Positions 1 to 8,400 of a stretch of DNA of 26,252 nucleotides are shown here, one piece after another. This DNA is from an uncultured Methanobrevibacter sp. GTDB lineage: Archaea > Methanobacteriota > Methanobacteria > Methanobacteriales > Methanobacteriaceae. The notes beneath the pieces are model-generated. The model saw only the letters and a list, made by a program, of their open reading frames with translations. It had not been told where the DNA came from and searched no databases. Each line of letters begins with the position of its first letter. The stretch's first letter is position 1. The position numbers and the translations under genes are program-made. The stretch spans positions 1 to 26,252 of the forward strand of contig ONQL01000044.1 in NCBI GenBank assembly GCA_900319985.1, given 5' to 3'.

Positions 1-1000
1 TTTAGGTGCAGGATGTTACAGAACACACGCTGCAAGTGGAATTACCAACTTCTCAAGAGCTTGTGAAGTTGCAGAAGCAACCGGAAAAGAAAACATTTCT
101 ATGACTCACTCCACCATCGAAATGGGTGCAGAATTATTAGAATTAGCAGGTGTAGACGAAGTAGTCGTATCCGACCCTGTATTTGACGGAGATTTTGTTG
201 TAGTGGATGATTTTGATTACGCAGAAGTAATTGCAGCACACAAAGCAGGAAACCCAGAAGATGTAATGCCTGCAATCAGAGCAAAAGTTAATGAATTAGC
301 AGAAACTGTACCAAAACCAGCAAAAGGTGCAATTCACTTTACTCACCCAGAAGATTTAGGAATGAAATGTATTAACGATGATTCTGAAGCTGTAGCTGAC
401 GCTGACTGGGTAATGACCTGGTTACCGGAAGGAGGTATGCAACCTGACATCATCAAAAACTTCGCAGATGACATCAAAGAAGGAGCAATTGTAACTCACG
501 CATGTACCATCCCAACCACCGGATTAAACAAAATCTTCGAAGACTTAGGAACCAATGTAAACGTAGCTTCCTACCACCCAGGTGCTGTGCCTGAAATGAA
601 AGGACAAGTATACATTGCTGAAGGTTTCGCTGACCAAGCTTCCATTGACACCTTAATGGAATTAGGTCAAAAAGCAAGAGGATCTGCATTCACATTACCT
701 GCAAACATGGTTGGTCCTGTATGTGACATGTGTTCCGCAGTAACTGCTATTACCTACGCAGGTATTTTAGCTTACAGAGACACTGTTACTCAAATTTTAG
801 GTGCTCCTGCCGGATTTGCACAAATGATGGCTAATGAAGCTTTAACCCAAGTAACCGCATTAATGCAAGATGAAGGTATCGACAAAATGGACGATGCTTT
901 AAACCCAGCTGCATTATTAGGTACTGCTGACTCAATGAACTTCGGTTCCTTAGCAGAAATCGTACCTACCGTGCTCGATTACTTAGGTAAAGACAAATAA
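1..1000 (+). CDS. hmd: Hmd, H2-forming methylenetetrahydromethanopterin dehydrogenase ([Fe]-hydrogenase), 5' truncated
   Basis: Hmd reversibly reduces methenyl-tetrahydromethanopterin to methylene-tetrahydromethanopterin with H2, using the iron-guanylylpyridinol (FeGP) cofactor; it is a cytoplasmic methanogenesis enzyme. The frame is open from base 2 and begins LGAGCYRTHAASGITNF, the Rossmann-type N terminus of Hmd. If about five codons (MKIAI in known Hmds) lie outside the window, the His of RTHAA is the catalytic His14. The THACTIPT motif, Cys codon 503-505, matches the iron-ligating Cys176 of characterised Hmds. The C terminus is complete, giving about 337 residues against a usual 340-360. 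Codon use is strongly biased (GAA, ATC, AAC, GGT/GGA), as expected for an abundant enzyme. An internal ATG at 101 is not the real start, because homology runs upstream of it. The hcg genes that make its cofactor follow directly. Confidence 0.97.
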   Translation, partial: LGAGCYRTHAASGITNFSRACEVAEATGKENISMTHSTIEMGAELLELAGVDEVVVSDPVFDGDFVVVDDFDYAEVIAAHKAGNPEDVMPAIRAKVNELAETVPKPAKGAIHFTHPEDLGMKCINDDSEAVADADWVMTWLPEGGMQPDIIKNFADDIKEGAIVTHACTIPTTGLNKIFEDLGTNVNVASYHPGAVPEMKGQVYIAEGFADQASIDTLMELGQKARGSAFTLPANMVGPVCDMCSAVTAITYAGILAYRDTVTQILGAPAGFAQMMANEALTQVTALMQDEGIDKMDDALNPAALLGTADSMNFGSLAEIVPTVLDYLGKDK

Positions 1001-1069
1001 ATTAATTGCTGTGAAAAATAGCCATTAAAAAATAAGTTAATAATTATTAAAGATAAAAAAATTAAAGTT

Positions 1070-1074
1070 GGGTG
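1070..1074 (+). promoter_or_regulatory. Ribosome binding site that decides the hcgA start
   Basis: GGGTG sits five bases before a TTG at 1080. An upstream in-frame TTG at 1068 has no comparable Shine-Dalgarno match before it and would overlap this one, so TTG 1080 is preferred. Confidence 0.5.
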
Positions 1075-1079
1075 TTAAA

Positions 1080-2078
1080 TTGATTGATGAAATCTTAAAT
1101 AAAGCAAAACAAGGACAAGAATTAAGCGATGAGGAATTTTTAGAATTGTTGAATATCGAGAATGATGAGGATTTGGAAAAGTTGTTCAAGATAGCTTGTG
1201 AAATAAGAGACAATCAATCAAAAGTAATCAAATTAACATCCACCATCCATCTTACCAACAAATGTCAAATTCAACCTAGATGTGAGTATTGCGGATTTGC
1301 AGAAGAGACTTCCGAAAAAGGATATTACAACGCATTTTACAAATCCAATGATGAAATATTGACCGCTGTAAAGTCTATTCAAAAGGCACATATTCCTCGC
1401 GTAAGCTGTTCTGGAGGATACGGATACAAAGGAAAGCAGGCCGTTAATGCATGCAGAATTGTGAAAGGACAGTCTGATTTGGAGATTCTTGTAAATGTCG
1501 GCGGGGATTTGACCGAAAAATCCGTACAGGAATTGGCTGAACTTGGTGCAGATACAATCTGCTGCAACCTGGAAACCATTAATGAGGATGTATTCTATCA
1601 AAGAAAACCAGGAGACTCACTAGATCAAAGAATACTAACCTGCAAAAGAGTAAGCGAAGCGGGTGTGGGATTATCTTCAGGACTGCTTTTAGGTCTTGGC
1701 GAAAGTAAAGAAGATAGGATAAAACACCTGCGTTACTTATCCAACTTTAAAACCTTGGAAGAAATTCCAATAATGGGATTCAATCCATATGAAGGCACAC
1801 CAATGGAAAATCATCCCGCATTTCCATTGAAAGAACAGCTGAAAATGGTTGCGATTACAAGAATAATGTACCCTGAAATCACAATTACAATGCCTACACC
1901 GACAGTGGGTCCTGAAAATGTTGAATTTTCACTAAAAGCTGGTGCAAATAACCTAGCAACCGTAATAGCCGACAATTACCCTCATGAAGTTAAAGGGGTA
2001 GGCTCTCCAGAATATGGAAATTATAATGAAGTCGTCAATGTCATTGAAAAACTGGATTTAATACCTCAAACTATTTAA
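1080..2078 (+). CDS. hcgA: HcgA, radical SAM protein of FeGP cofactor biosynthesis
   Basis: HcgA is the BioB/HydE-like radical SAM protein required for making the pyridinol ring of the FeGP cofactor. The unusual cysteine signature known for this family, C-x5-C-x2-C, is present as CQIQPRCEYC (about residues 62, 68 and 71 from the TTG start), followed by GFAEE. Later stretches such as SCSGGYGYKGK, VNVGGD and SSGLLLGLGES fit the TIM barrel and SAM-binding regions of biotin-synthase-like enzymes. The frame can be extended to a TTG at 1068, but the GGGTG site favours TTG 1080, giving 332 residues. It follows hmd by 79 bases. A run of seven T's lies just after its stop, which may reduce read-through into hcgB. 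Confidence 0.93.
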   Translation: MIDEILNKAKQGQELSDEEFLELLNIENDEDLEKLFKIACEIRDNQSKVIKLTSTIHLTNKCQIQPRCEYCGFAEETSEKGYYNAFYKSNDEILTAVKSIQKAHIPRVSCSGGYGYKGKQAVNACRIVKGQSDLEILVNVGGDLTEKSVQELAELGADTICCNLETINEDVFYQRKPGDSLDQRILTCKRVSEAGVGLSSGLLLGLGESKEDRIKHLRYLSNFKTLEEIPIMGFNPYEGTPMENHPAFPLKEQLKMVAITRIMYPEITITMPTPTVGPENVEFSLKAGANNLATVIADNYPHEVKGVGSPEYGNYNEVVNVIEKLDLIPQTI

Positions 2079-2102
2079 TCACTTTTTTTAAAATATGATA
2101 AC

Positions 2103-2585
2103 ATGGCATTTGAAAAGATGATAAGAAATGCATTTGAACAGTCAAGAGATGACCGTAGGTTTGGAGACACTTTTGAAGAAATCGCAGAAATTCAGGATTA
2201 CATAAAAAATGCTGAAAAGATATGCATTCCAAATAAAAACGGAATAAAAGTTGAAGTTTTAAACAGAGTTTTAAGCGAGTATGGACTGCCTCAAGCTGAA
2301 ATGCTTCAAATTGACACAAATACTGCAGACACCAGCAGAATCCCTGCCCTGGCAAAGGCATATATGGCACTAGACCAAAGTGATGCCGATTTGATAATAG
2401 CCAGAGGCCGCCTGGGAATTCCCGGTTCAGGGTCACTGCTTATTTTTATAGACAACAAGGGAAGAATACTAACTGCCGGAACCTCCCCATCACACGTGAT
2501 TCATAAAAAAACAATTGAAGAAGCAGTTTATGAAGAGGCATCTGAAGCTCTTGAAAAAATCGGATTTAAAAAAATTGAAGGTTAA
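2103..2585 (+). CDS. hcgB: HcgB, FeGP cofactor guanylyltransferase (DUF3236)
   Basis: HcgB transfers GMP from GTP to the 4-hydroxyl of the pyridinol precursor, giving the guanylylpyridinol part of the Hmd cofactor. The 160-residue length, the N-terminal helix MAFEKMIRNAFEQSRDDRRF, the Gly-rich segment RGRLGIPGSGSL (residues 101-112) and the TAGTSPSHVIHKKT stretch match the DUF3236/HcgB family as I know it. No metal or radical-SAM motif is present. It starts 24 bases after hcgA with only a weak ribosome binding site, the least well-supported start in the cluster. Only three bases separate it from hcgC, so it is probably translationally coupled to that gene. Confidence 0.9.
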   Translation: MAFEKMIRNAFEQSRDDRRFGDTFEEIAEIQDYIKNAEKICIPNKNGIKVEVLNRVLSEYGLPQAEMLQIDTNTADTSRIPALAKAYMALDQSDADLIIARGRLGIPGSGSLLIFIDNKGRILTAGTSPSHVIHKKTIEEAVYEEASEALEKIGFKKIEG

Positions 2586-2588
2586 AAT

Positions 2589-3374
2589 ATGGATATTGAT
2601 ACTGGAATCACATCTGAAGTGCTTACAATCAAATCTGAAACCAAATTAATTGATATCTTTAATGAAATCATTTCAAAAAAGTCTGAAGCTGTTTTCAGCT
2701 ATATTGAAAGTTTGAATCTTTCCTCAGATACAAAAATAATTGTTATAGGGACATATTTTACAGGCGTAGGAATTGTTAAAAAATTAAGCGAAAAATATGA
2801 AAACATATTATTGATTGATATCTATCCTCATTTGGAAGGCTTGCTTTATACAGATGTGGGAGGAAAGCTCAAAAACAATGTTGATTTTTCTTCAAATCTT
2901 GATTTGATCTATTCCGGAGATGTCGTGATTGACACAACAGGTTTTGGCGGCATCACTGTTGAGCAGTCATCAAAATTTGATGTCGATGCATTCATAATAG
3001 AAGATCCAGTAGCTGAAGACAATGATCCACTCTTGAAAGATAAGAACAACATCGATGAAAGGCTGAATGTAGTCAAATCCCCAAATAAGGTAATAATAAA
3101 AACCGAAGGCATAGATACAAAAACCTCCGGAACAATGACATTGACAATCGGCCTTTTAACCAGAGCTTTGAACATATGCCTTGAAAAGAAAGGCACACTC
3201 TACAGCGCATGTGAAATGGGCTTTTTTGAAGAAGTTATCTTTAAAGAAAAAAATATAGACAATTTCATTGAACTCGTTAATGTAAATGCCCTTAAAGTAT
3301 CCACAATAAGTCCATTCAATTGTGACGATGTCATCAGCGAAGAGATGGATAAAATTACCTCAAGGGTGATTTAA
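2589..3374 (+). CDS. hcgC: HcgC, SAM-dependent pyridinol C3-methyltransferase (DUF1188)
   Basis: HcgC methylates C3 of the carboxymethyl-pyridinol intermediate of the FeGP cofactor with S-adenosylmethionine. A Rossmann core is visible: strand IIVIG followed by the loop TYFTGVGIV (residues 50-63), then a second strand LLIDIYPH (74-81) whose Asp77 is placed to hold the SAM ribose. Further along come VVIDTTGFGG and the TKTSGTMTLTIGLLTRAL region typical of HcgC. The length of 261 residues is usual. The preceding AAGGT at the end of hcgB serves as ribosome binding site, and the stop directly abuts the hcgD ATG. Confidence 0.9.
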   Translation: MDIDTGITSEVLTIKSETKLIDIFNEIISKKSEAVFSYIESLNLSSDTKIIVIGTYFTGVGIVKKLSEKYENILLIDIYPHLEGLLYTDVGGKLKNNVDFSSNLDLIYSGDVVIDTTGFGGITVEQSSKFDVDAFIIEDPVAEDNDPLLKDKNNIDERLNVVKSPNKVIIKTEGIDTKTSGTMTLTIGLLTRALNICLEKKGTLYSACEMGFFEEVIFKEKNIDNFIELVNVNALKVSTISPFNCDDVISEEMDKITSRVI

Positions 3375-4073
3375 ATGAAGCTCAGTGAAATAATTGACTT
3401 TCTGGATGAAAGAATACCCAAGTCATTGGCCTTGGAAGGTGATGAAATCGGATTCAAAAAAGATTACGATTTATCGAAGGATATTGAATCAGTAAAAATT
3501 TACATGGATTTGCTGCCAGAAGATGACATTAACAGTGAAAATACTCTGATAATAACCCATCATCCTCCGCTGTTCATTCCAGAAACACCGACCTATACAA
3601 TACATTCAAATTGGGACATAATGGACGGTGGAGCAAATGAAGCATTGGCAAAAGCACTGGATTTAGAGGTTATTGATTATTTCGATGACAATACAAAAAT
3701 CGGAAGAGTCTGTAAGGCAGATGAAAAATTTACAGAACTGAAAAGCAATATTCTAATGAAATTCAAAAACGCAAGAATCGTAAACGACACGGATGATGAA
3801 AGGACAATAAGAAATGTTGGAATCATATCCGGTTTTGGCTTAAAAAACCCAGATTATATAAAATTAGCCAAAGCAAAAAATTTAGATGTTTTGATTTCCG
3901 GAGACATGACTCAGGAAACTGCAATTCTTGCCAAAAATTTAAAAATTACATTGATTGACTTAACCCATCATGAAAGTGAAGTTCCAGGACTCTATGCCCT
4001 TGAAAACATCATGAAAGAACTTGACATCAATACAGAAGTTATCGACAAAAACCCTATAGAAGTGATAAAATGA
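3375..4073 (+). CDS. hcgD: HcgD, Nif3-like metal-binding protein of FeGP biosynthesis
   Basis: HcgD belongs to the NIF3 family and binds a dinuclear iron centre; it is thought to supply iron to the cofactor. The metal ligands can be read directly: THHPPLF (His62, His63) in the N-terminal half and LTHHESE (His198, His199, Glu202) near the C terminus, the paired pattern of NIF3 proteins. The length of 232 residues is normal. GGGTGAT at 3364-3370, four bases before the ATG, is a strong Shine-Dalgarno site within hcgC. The last codons overlap hcgE by an ATGA. Confidence 0.92.
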   Translation: MKLSEIIDFLDERIPKSLALEGDEIGFKKDYDLSKDIESVKIYMDLLPEDDINSENTLIITHHPPLFIPETPTYTIHSNWDIMDGGANEALAKALDLEVIDYFDDNTKIGRVCKADEKFTELKSNILMKFKNARIVNDTDDERTIRNVGIISGFGLKNPDYIKLAKAKNLDVLISGDMTQETAILAKNLKITLIDLTHHESEVPGLYALENIMKELDINTEVIDKNPIEVIK

Positions 4074-4720
4074 CAAATGACGAAATTAAAAAGATGGAAG
4101 ACAGACAAGTCCCACACGGCAGAATCGATTTGATTGGATGCGGAAGATTAGGTTTGAGAATTGGAATAAACCTAATGCAGGTTCACAGAGGCGGACCAAA
4201 GACAATAGGTGCATTTGACGGTCAAAAAGTAGATGGAGGAGATGTGATTTTCACACTCCTTGGAGCTGAAATAGGACAAAGCAAACCTGATTTCATTAAA
4301 CAGCTATGTACCCACAAAAAGGAATTCAGAGAAGTCTTAAGTCATTCAGAATACATTACAAACGAGAATATCGATTTGATTAGAGGGGATGTTGTAATCA
4401 TCGTCATTGCCGGAGGAAATACCATACCTACCGCAGCCAAAATAATAAAGCATGCCCACGAAAGGGGAGCAAAAACAATTGGAACTGCAGGAATATTCGG
4501 ATATGGAAATGAAAATATTGAAATCAAGGACATTTCAGAATATGACGGCACCAATCCAGCCATTGAAGAGCTAAGAAAAGAGGGAATAACTGAAAATCAT
4601 TTGGTTTTAACAACAAACAAGTTAATCAGAGACAGAGAACCTGTAACTCCATATACTTTAGATGAAGTTGCAAAATGCATTACAATGAATGCATTAAAGC
4701 TATTGGATGGCAGAATATGA
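4070..4720 (+). CDS. hcgE: HcgE, ThiF/E1-like adenylating enzyme of FeGP biosynthesis
   Basis: HcgE uses ATP to adenylylate the carboxyl group of guanylylpyridinol, activating it before thioester formation on HcgF. The nucleotide-binding motif of the ThiF/MoeB/E1 fold is seen at LIGCGRLGLRIGI (residues 21-33), and the following strand GAFDGQKVDGGD (48-59) carries the acidic residues that bind ribose and Mg-ATP. At 216 residues it is the short single-domain form typical of HcgE, without the zinc-cysteine pairs of MoeB. It overlaps hcgD (ATGA at 4070) and hcgF (ATGA at 4717), indicating tight translational coupling of D, E and F. Confidence 0.92.
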   Translation: MTNDEIKKMEDRQVPHGRIDLIGCGRLGLRIGINLMQVHRGGPKTIGAFDGQKVDGGDVIFTLLGAEIGQSKPDFIKQLCTHKKEFREVLSHSEYITNENIDLIRGDVVIIVIAGGNTIPTAAKIIKHAHERGAKTIGTAGIFGYGNENIEIKDISEYDGTNPAIEELRKEGITENHLVLTTNKLIRDREPVTPYTLDEVAKCITMNALKLLDGRI

Positions 4721-5271
4721 TTAAGATAGCAACAGCAGAATGCTTTACACAAGGTAAAATCGGAAGGGAACTGCATGCTTTGGCTCAAAGTTATGAAGGC
4801 AACTTCGGAAATGAGCATATTAAAAATTTAAGAGAATATGGCGATTTTAACTATAATGAGCTAAGTGTTGTATGCAGTCTATTCATTCCAACAATTGAAG
4901 CCATGAAAAAGGTATTGAATGTTGAAAATCCTCCAAAACCCAAAAAGCTAATTAAAGGCATTAAAGTCTATGATGAAGCCGGAGACAAGGCTGCAAGTAA
5001 AATCATGGCCAGATCCATTAAAGAATTGACCGATTGTAATATAGCGATTGGTACAACAGCAGGTATCGGCCATGGCGCAATATCCATAATAACAGATGAT
5101 TGCGAAATTACGACAACAACTGATGTTTATGCCGATTTATGTGAAAATAACAGCGAAGAATTATTCCAGCGCAGCGAAAACGGAATTGAAAAAGCATTGG
5201 AGATAGTGCTATTGCTTCTAAATGATGATTTAGATAAGATTGAATCTTTTGAAAATGTGGAGATTAGATGA
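4717..5271 (+). CDS. hcgF: HcgF, thioester-forming guanylylpyridinol carrier
   Basis: HcgF accepts the activated guanylylpyridinol as a thioester on a conserved N-terminal cysteine, the step before the acyl group becomes the iron-bound acyl ligand. The start chosen here gives MIKIATAECFTQGKIG, placing the cysteine at position 9, exactly where the known thioester Cys9 lies. This start overlaps the hcgE stop by ATGA. An in-frame ATG at 4675 would add 14 residues, lie deep within hcgE and move the cysteine out of register, so it is rejected. The protein has 184 residues. The segments IAIGTTAGIGHGAISIIT and the acidic C terminus look intact. hcgF closes the cluster; hcgG does not follow it. Confidence 0.92.
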   Translation: MIKIATAECFTQGKIGRELHALAQSYEGNFGNEHIKNLREYGDFNYNELSVVCSLFIPTIEAMKKVLNVENPPKPKKLIKGIKVYDEAGDKAASKIMARSIKELTDCNIAIGTTAGIGHGAISIITDDCEITTTTDVYADLCENNSEELFQRSENGIEKALEIVLLLLNDDLDKIESFENVEIR

Positions 5272-5277
5272 ATTAAT

Positions 5278-5302
5278 GTATGAAAGATTATATCTTCCAT
5301 AC
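5278..5302 (+). terminator. Hairpin after hcgF, possible transcript end
   Basis: GTATGAAAGAT (5278-5288) pairs with ATCTTCCATAC (5292-5302) with one mismatch and a three-base loop, starting six bases after the hcgF stop. No T-tract follows at once, so it may protect the 3' end rather than terminate transcription. Confidence 0.35.
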
Positions 5303-5405
5303 TACCTGTCCAAATATCATCTCAAACTAAAAAAATCTAAATGAATAAAACCAATTTTACAACAAATAAGAAAAAACATCATAATTTAAATTATTGACAA
5401 CCCTT

Positions 5406-5440
5406 AAAAAAAAAGTTTATTTTTAATAAAAAGCATATAT
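5406..5440 (+). promoter_or_regulatory. Candidate BRE/TATA promoter of the NRPS
   Basis: Nine A's (5406-5414) run into GTTTATTTTTAA, an archaeal BRE plus TATA-like arrangement; a second AT box, CATATAT, is at 5434-5440. A TATA centre near 5420 would put the transcription start near 5445, about 30 bases before the ATG at 5475. The A-tract plus GTTTATT arrangement recurs at 26018-26032. The rest of the 203-base gap is AT-rich without further recognised signals. Confidence 0.45.
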
Positions 5441-5474
5441 TTTAGACATATTATTTAAACGATGATGGGATAAT

Positions 5475-8400
5475 ATGATTGACAGGAATATAAATTATAA
5501 CAGATATTTTTTAGGACAACTCGATGACTTTGACGAATCAACAATGTTGAGTTCAGATTTGAGTGGGAATAAAAAACCTAAATTAAATAAAAATGAATTA
5601 AAAATAAAAAATAATGAAATTGAAGAATTTTGCAAAGAAAATTCAATTAGCGAAAATATTCTTTTTTTAGCCGGCAGCGCAACAGCACTGAATAAATTCA
5701 ATTTCTCCAATGAAAATCTAATTTTCCATGAAAATCATATAATATTTACAACAAAATTTGAAAATAGAGAAATAAGCATCAAAGATTATCTAATGCAAAT
5801 CCAAAAAGACTACATGGAAAATATAAAATATTGCGACTTTTCTATCGATGAAATAATCAAGGAATTTAACCTCCAACCACAATTCTATTATGCATTCGAT
5901 AAAAATATAGATTTCAATTCTTTCAAATACAAATATAATTTTTACCTGAACATTCAAAAAACCGATGAAGAATTCATATTATCCGCCCATTACAATGACC
6001 AGTTATATTCTGATGAATACGTGTCTCTCTTCTTGAAAAGCATCAACGCAATCATAAACCAAATTCTATCAATCAACATCTCCAAATCAAGTCTATCTGA
6101 CATTTCACTTGTTGAAAAAGAAGAAATCAGAGAATTTAAGGAAGTCGAAATCCCATTCATCCACAAACGCTTTGAAAAGCAGGTTGAAGAAAACCCGGAC
6201 AACATAGCTCTTATATCAAACGGCGAAAGATTAACCTACAGCGAACTTAACCAAAAATCCAACAAAATCGCCAACGCACTTATAAAAAATGGTGTAAAAG
6301 CAAAAAGCAATATTTTGGTAATGCTTCCAAGAAACAGCAATTTGATTGCATCAATCATGGGTATTCTAAAAGCAGGATGTGCCTATATTCCAATAGATCC
6401 GTCATACCCGAAAGAAAGAATTAAATACATTTACGAAAACAGCAAAGCGGACCACATTATTGCCGACCAGGATTTTGAAGATTCAATCGATGTTAATGAA
6501 TTGCTCAAAGAAGAAAACAGCGAAAATCCTAACGTTGACATCAACCCCGACAATCCGGCATATGTCATTTATACATCAGGTTCTACAGGAAATCCGAAAG
6601 GAGTAATGGGAAGCCATAAAAATATCACAAGCGTATTTTCAAAAGATGAAAACAATGAAATCTATAACGAATATGTAAGGATGAAAAGAAACCTTGGAAT
6701 TTCAACCGTGTCATTTGTTGCATTTCTAGTCGATTTCATGAGCCTGACATTCGCAACCACATTAATACTTGCCAATGACAACGAAATAGAAAATATTGAA
6801 TCATTGACCAGGCTGATTCAAAGCGAAAAACCTGATGCATTAACATTTACAACACCGTCACGTCTTAAACAATATTTGGAGTATGAATCATTCGCAAAAG
6901 AGCTCCCGTCAATAAACTACATCACTATCGGCGGAGAAATGGTAACAAAAGACGTCCTATCAAAGTTACCATATGACAATACCAATGTTTATATCGGTTA
7001 TGGATCTACAGAAACCTCCGGATTTGCAACACTGGAAAAAATAACTGACCCAAACAATGATTTAACTATTGGAAAATCCGTACATAATGTAATATCCGAT
7101 ATTAGAGACATTGACGGAAAAACAGTACCTCAGGGAGTGATGGGTGAGCTCTATATCGGAGGAAATGGAGTTGCAAAAGGATATTGCAATTTAGATGATG
7201 AATCATTCTTAACAATCAATAAAATTCCTTACTATAAAACAGGAGATTATGCAATAGAAACCCCTGACGGTAAAATAGAATTAAAAGGAAGAATAGACAA
7301 TCAGATTAAGCTTAGAGGATTGAGAATAGAAATCGGAGAAGTGGAATCAAACATCGCACAATACCCAAATATAAAGGAAAATATCGTTGTAATTAAAAAA
7401 ATCAACAATGAGGACCATCTGTGCACATACTTCACAGCCGAAAATAAAATCAATACCTCTGAACTGAAAGAATTTTTAAAAGAAAGATTAACCAAATATA
7501 TGATTCCGACAGTGTTTATGCAACTGGATGAAATGCCAAAAACACCAAACAGAAAAATAAGTATTAGGGAACTTCCAAAACCAAAACTTGACCTGGAACT
7601 TGTTCCTCCGCAGACAGAAACGGAAAAAACATTATTCAAAATAGCATCCGATATTTCAAATACCTCCGAATTCGGTGTAACCGATGATTTATATGCTATC
7701 GGATTTACCTCATTAACATTCATGAAACTTAATGCTGCAATCTATAATGAAACAGGCATTAATTTAAACATTTCAAAATTAATCGACAGCCCAACAATAA
7801 AAAACATTGCAAATCAAATTGGAAATACTAAATCAGGAGATTTAGATAAAATTATTGAGGAGTCTAAAAACGCAAAGTATATTCCATTGACTGCAAATCA
7901 ATTGGGAGTATACTACGAATGCGCTCAAAATCCTGACGAACCGCAATACAACCTTCCAAGCATAATCAAATTTGACAGAACAATTGACGCTGAAAAATTA
8001 AAAGAGGCAGTCATCAAAACAATCGATGCATATCCTTATCTTAAAACAAGAATCGTAATGCATGGCGATGAATTAATGCACAAACGTGACGATTCAATAG
8101 CAATCGAGGACATACCGATTGTTGAAGTGCCGTCCATCAGCGATGAGGAAATTCAAACCCTCAATGCACAAAGATTCGACCTGTTGGGAAACCAACTGTT
8201 CAGAGCAAAAATATACAAAACCGATGATGAAGTCATATTGTTCTTTGACATTCACCACCTGATAACAGACGGTGAATCCATCGACAGATTATTCAGAAAC
8301 TTTTCCTATGCCTACGAAGGCAAAGAAATTGAAAGTGAAATTTTTGACGGATATGCAAATGCATTGCTTGAAGCGGAAAATGAAAACGGCGAGGAGTACA

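Noticed and set aside
101..1000. Hmd starting at the internal ATG at 101
   Set aside because: The frame is open to the window edge and encodes the conserved N terminus with catalytic His14, so the gene is truncated by the window.
4675..5271. HcgF starting at ATG 4675
   Set aside because: It would overlap hcgE by 46 bases and displace the thioester cysteine from position 9. ATG 4717 has the ATGA overlap typical of the cluster.
5272..5474. Missing N-lobe of the first C domain hidden in the upstream gap
   Set aside because: The gap is only 203 bases, AT-rich with stops in the relevant frame, and shows no HHxxxDG-type sequence.
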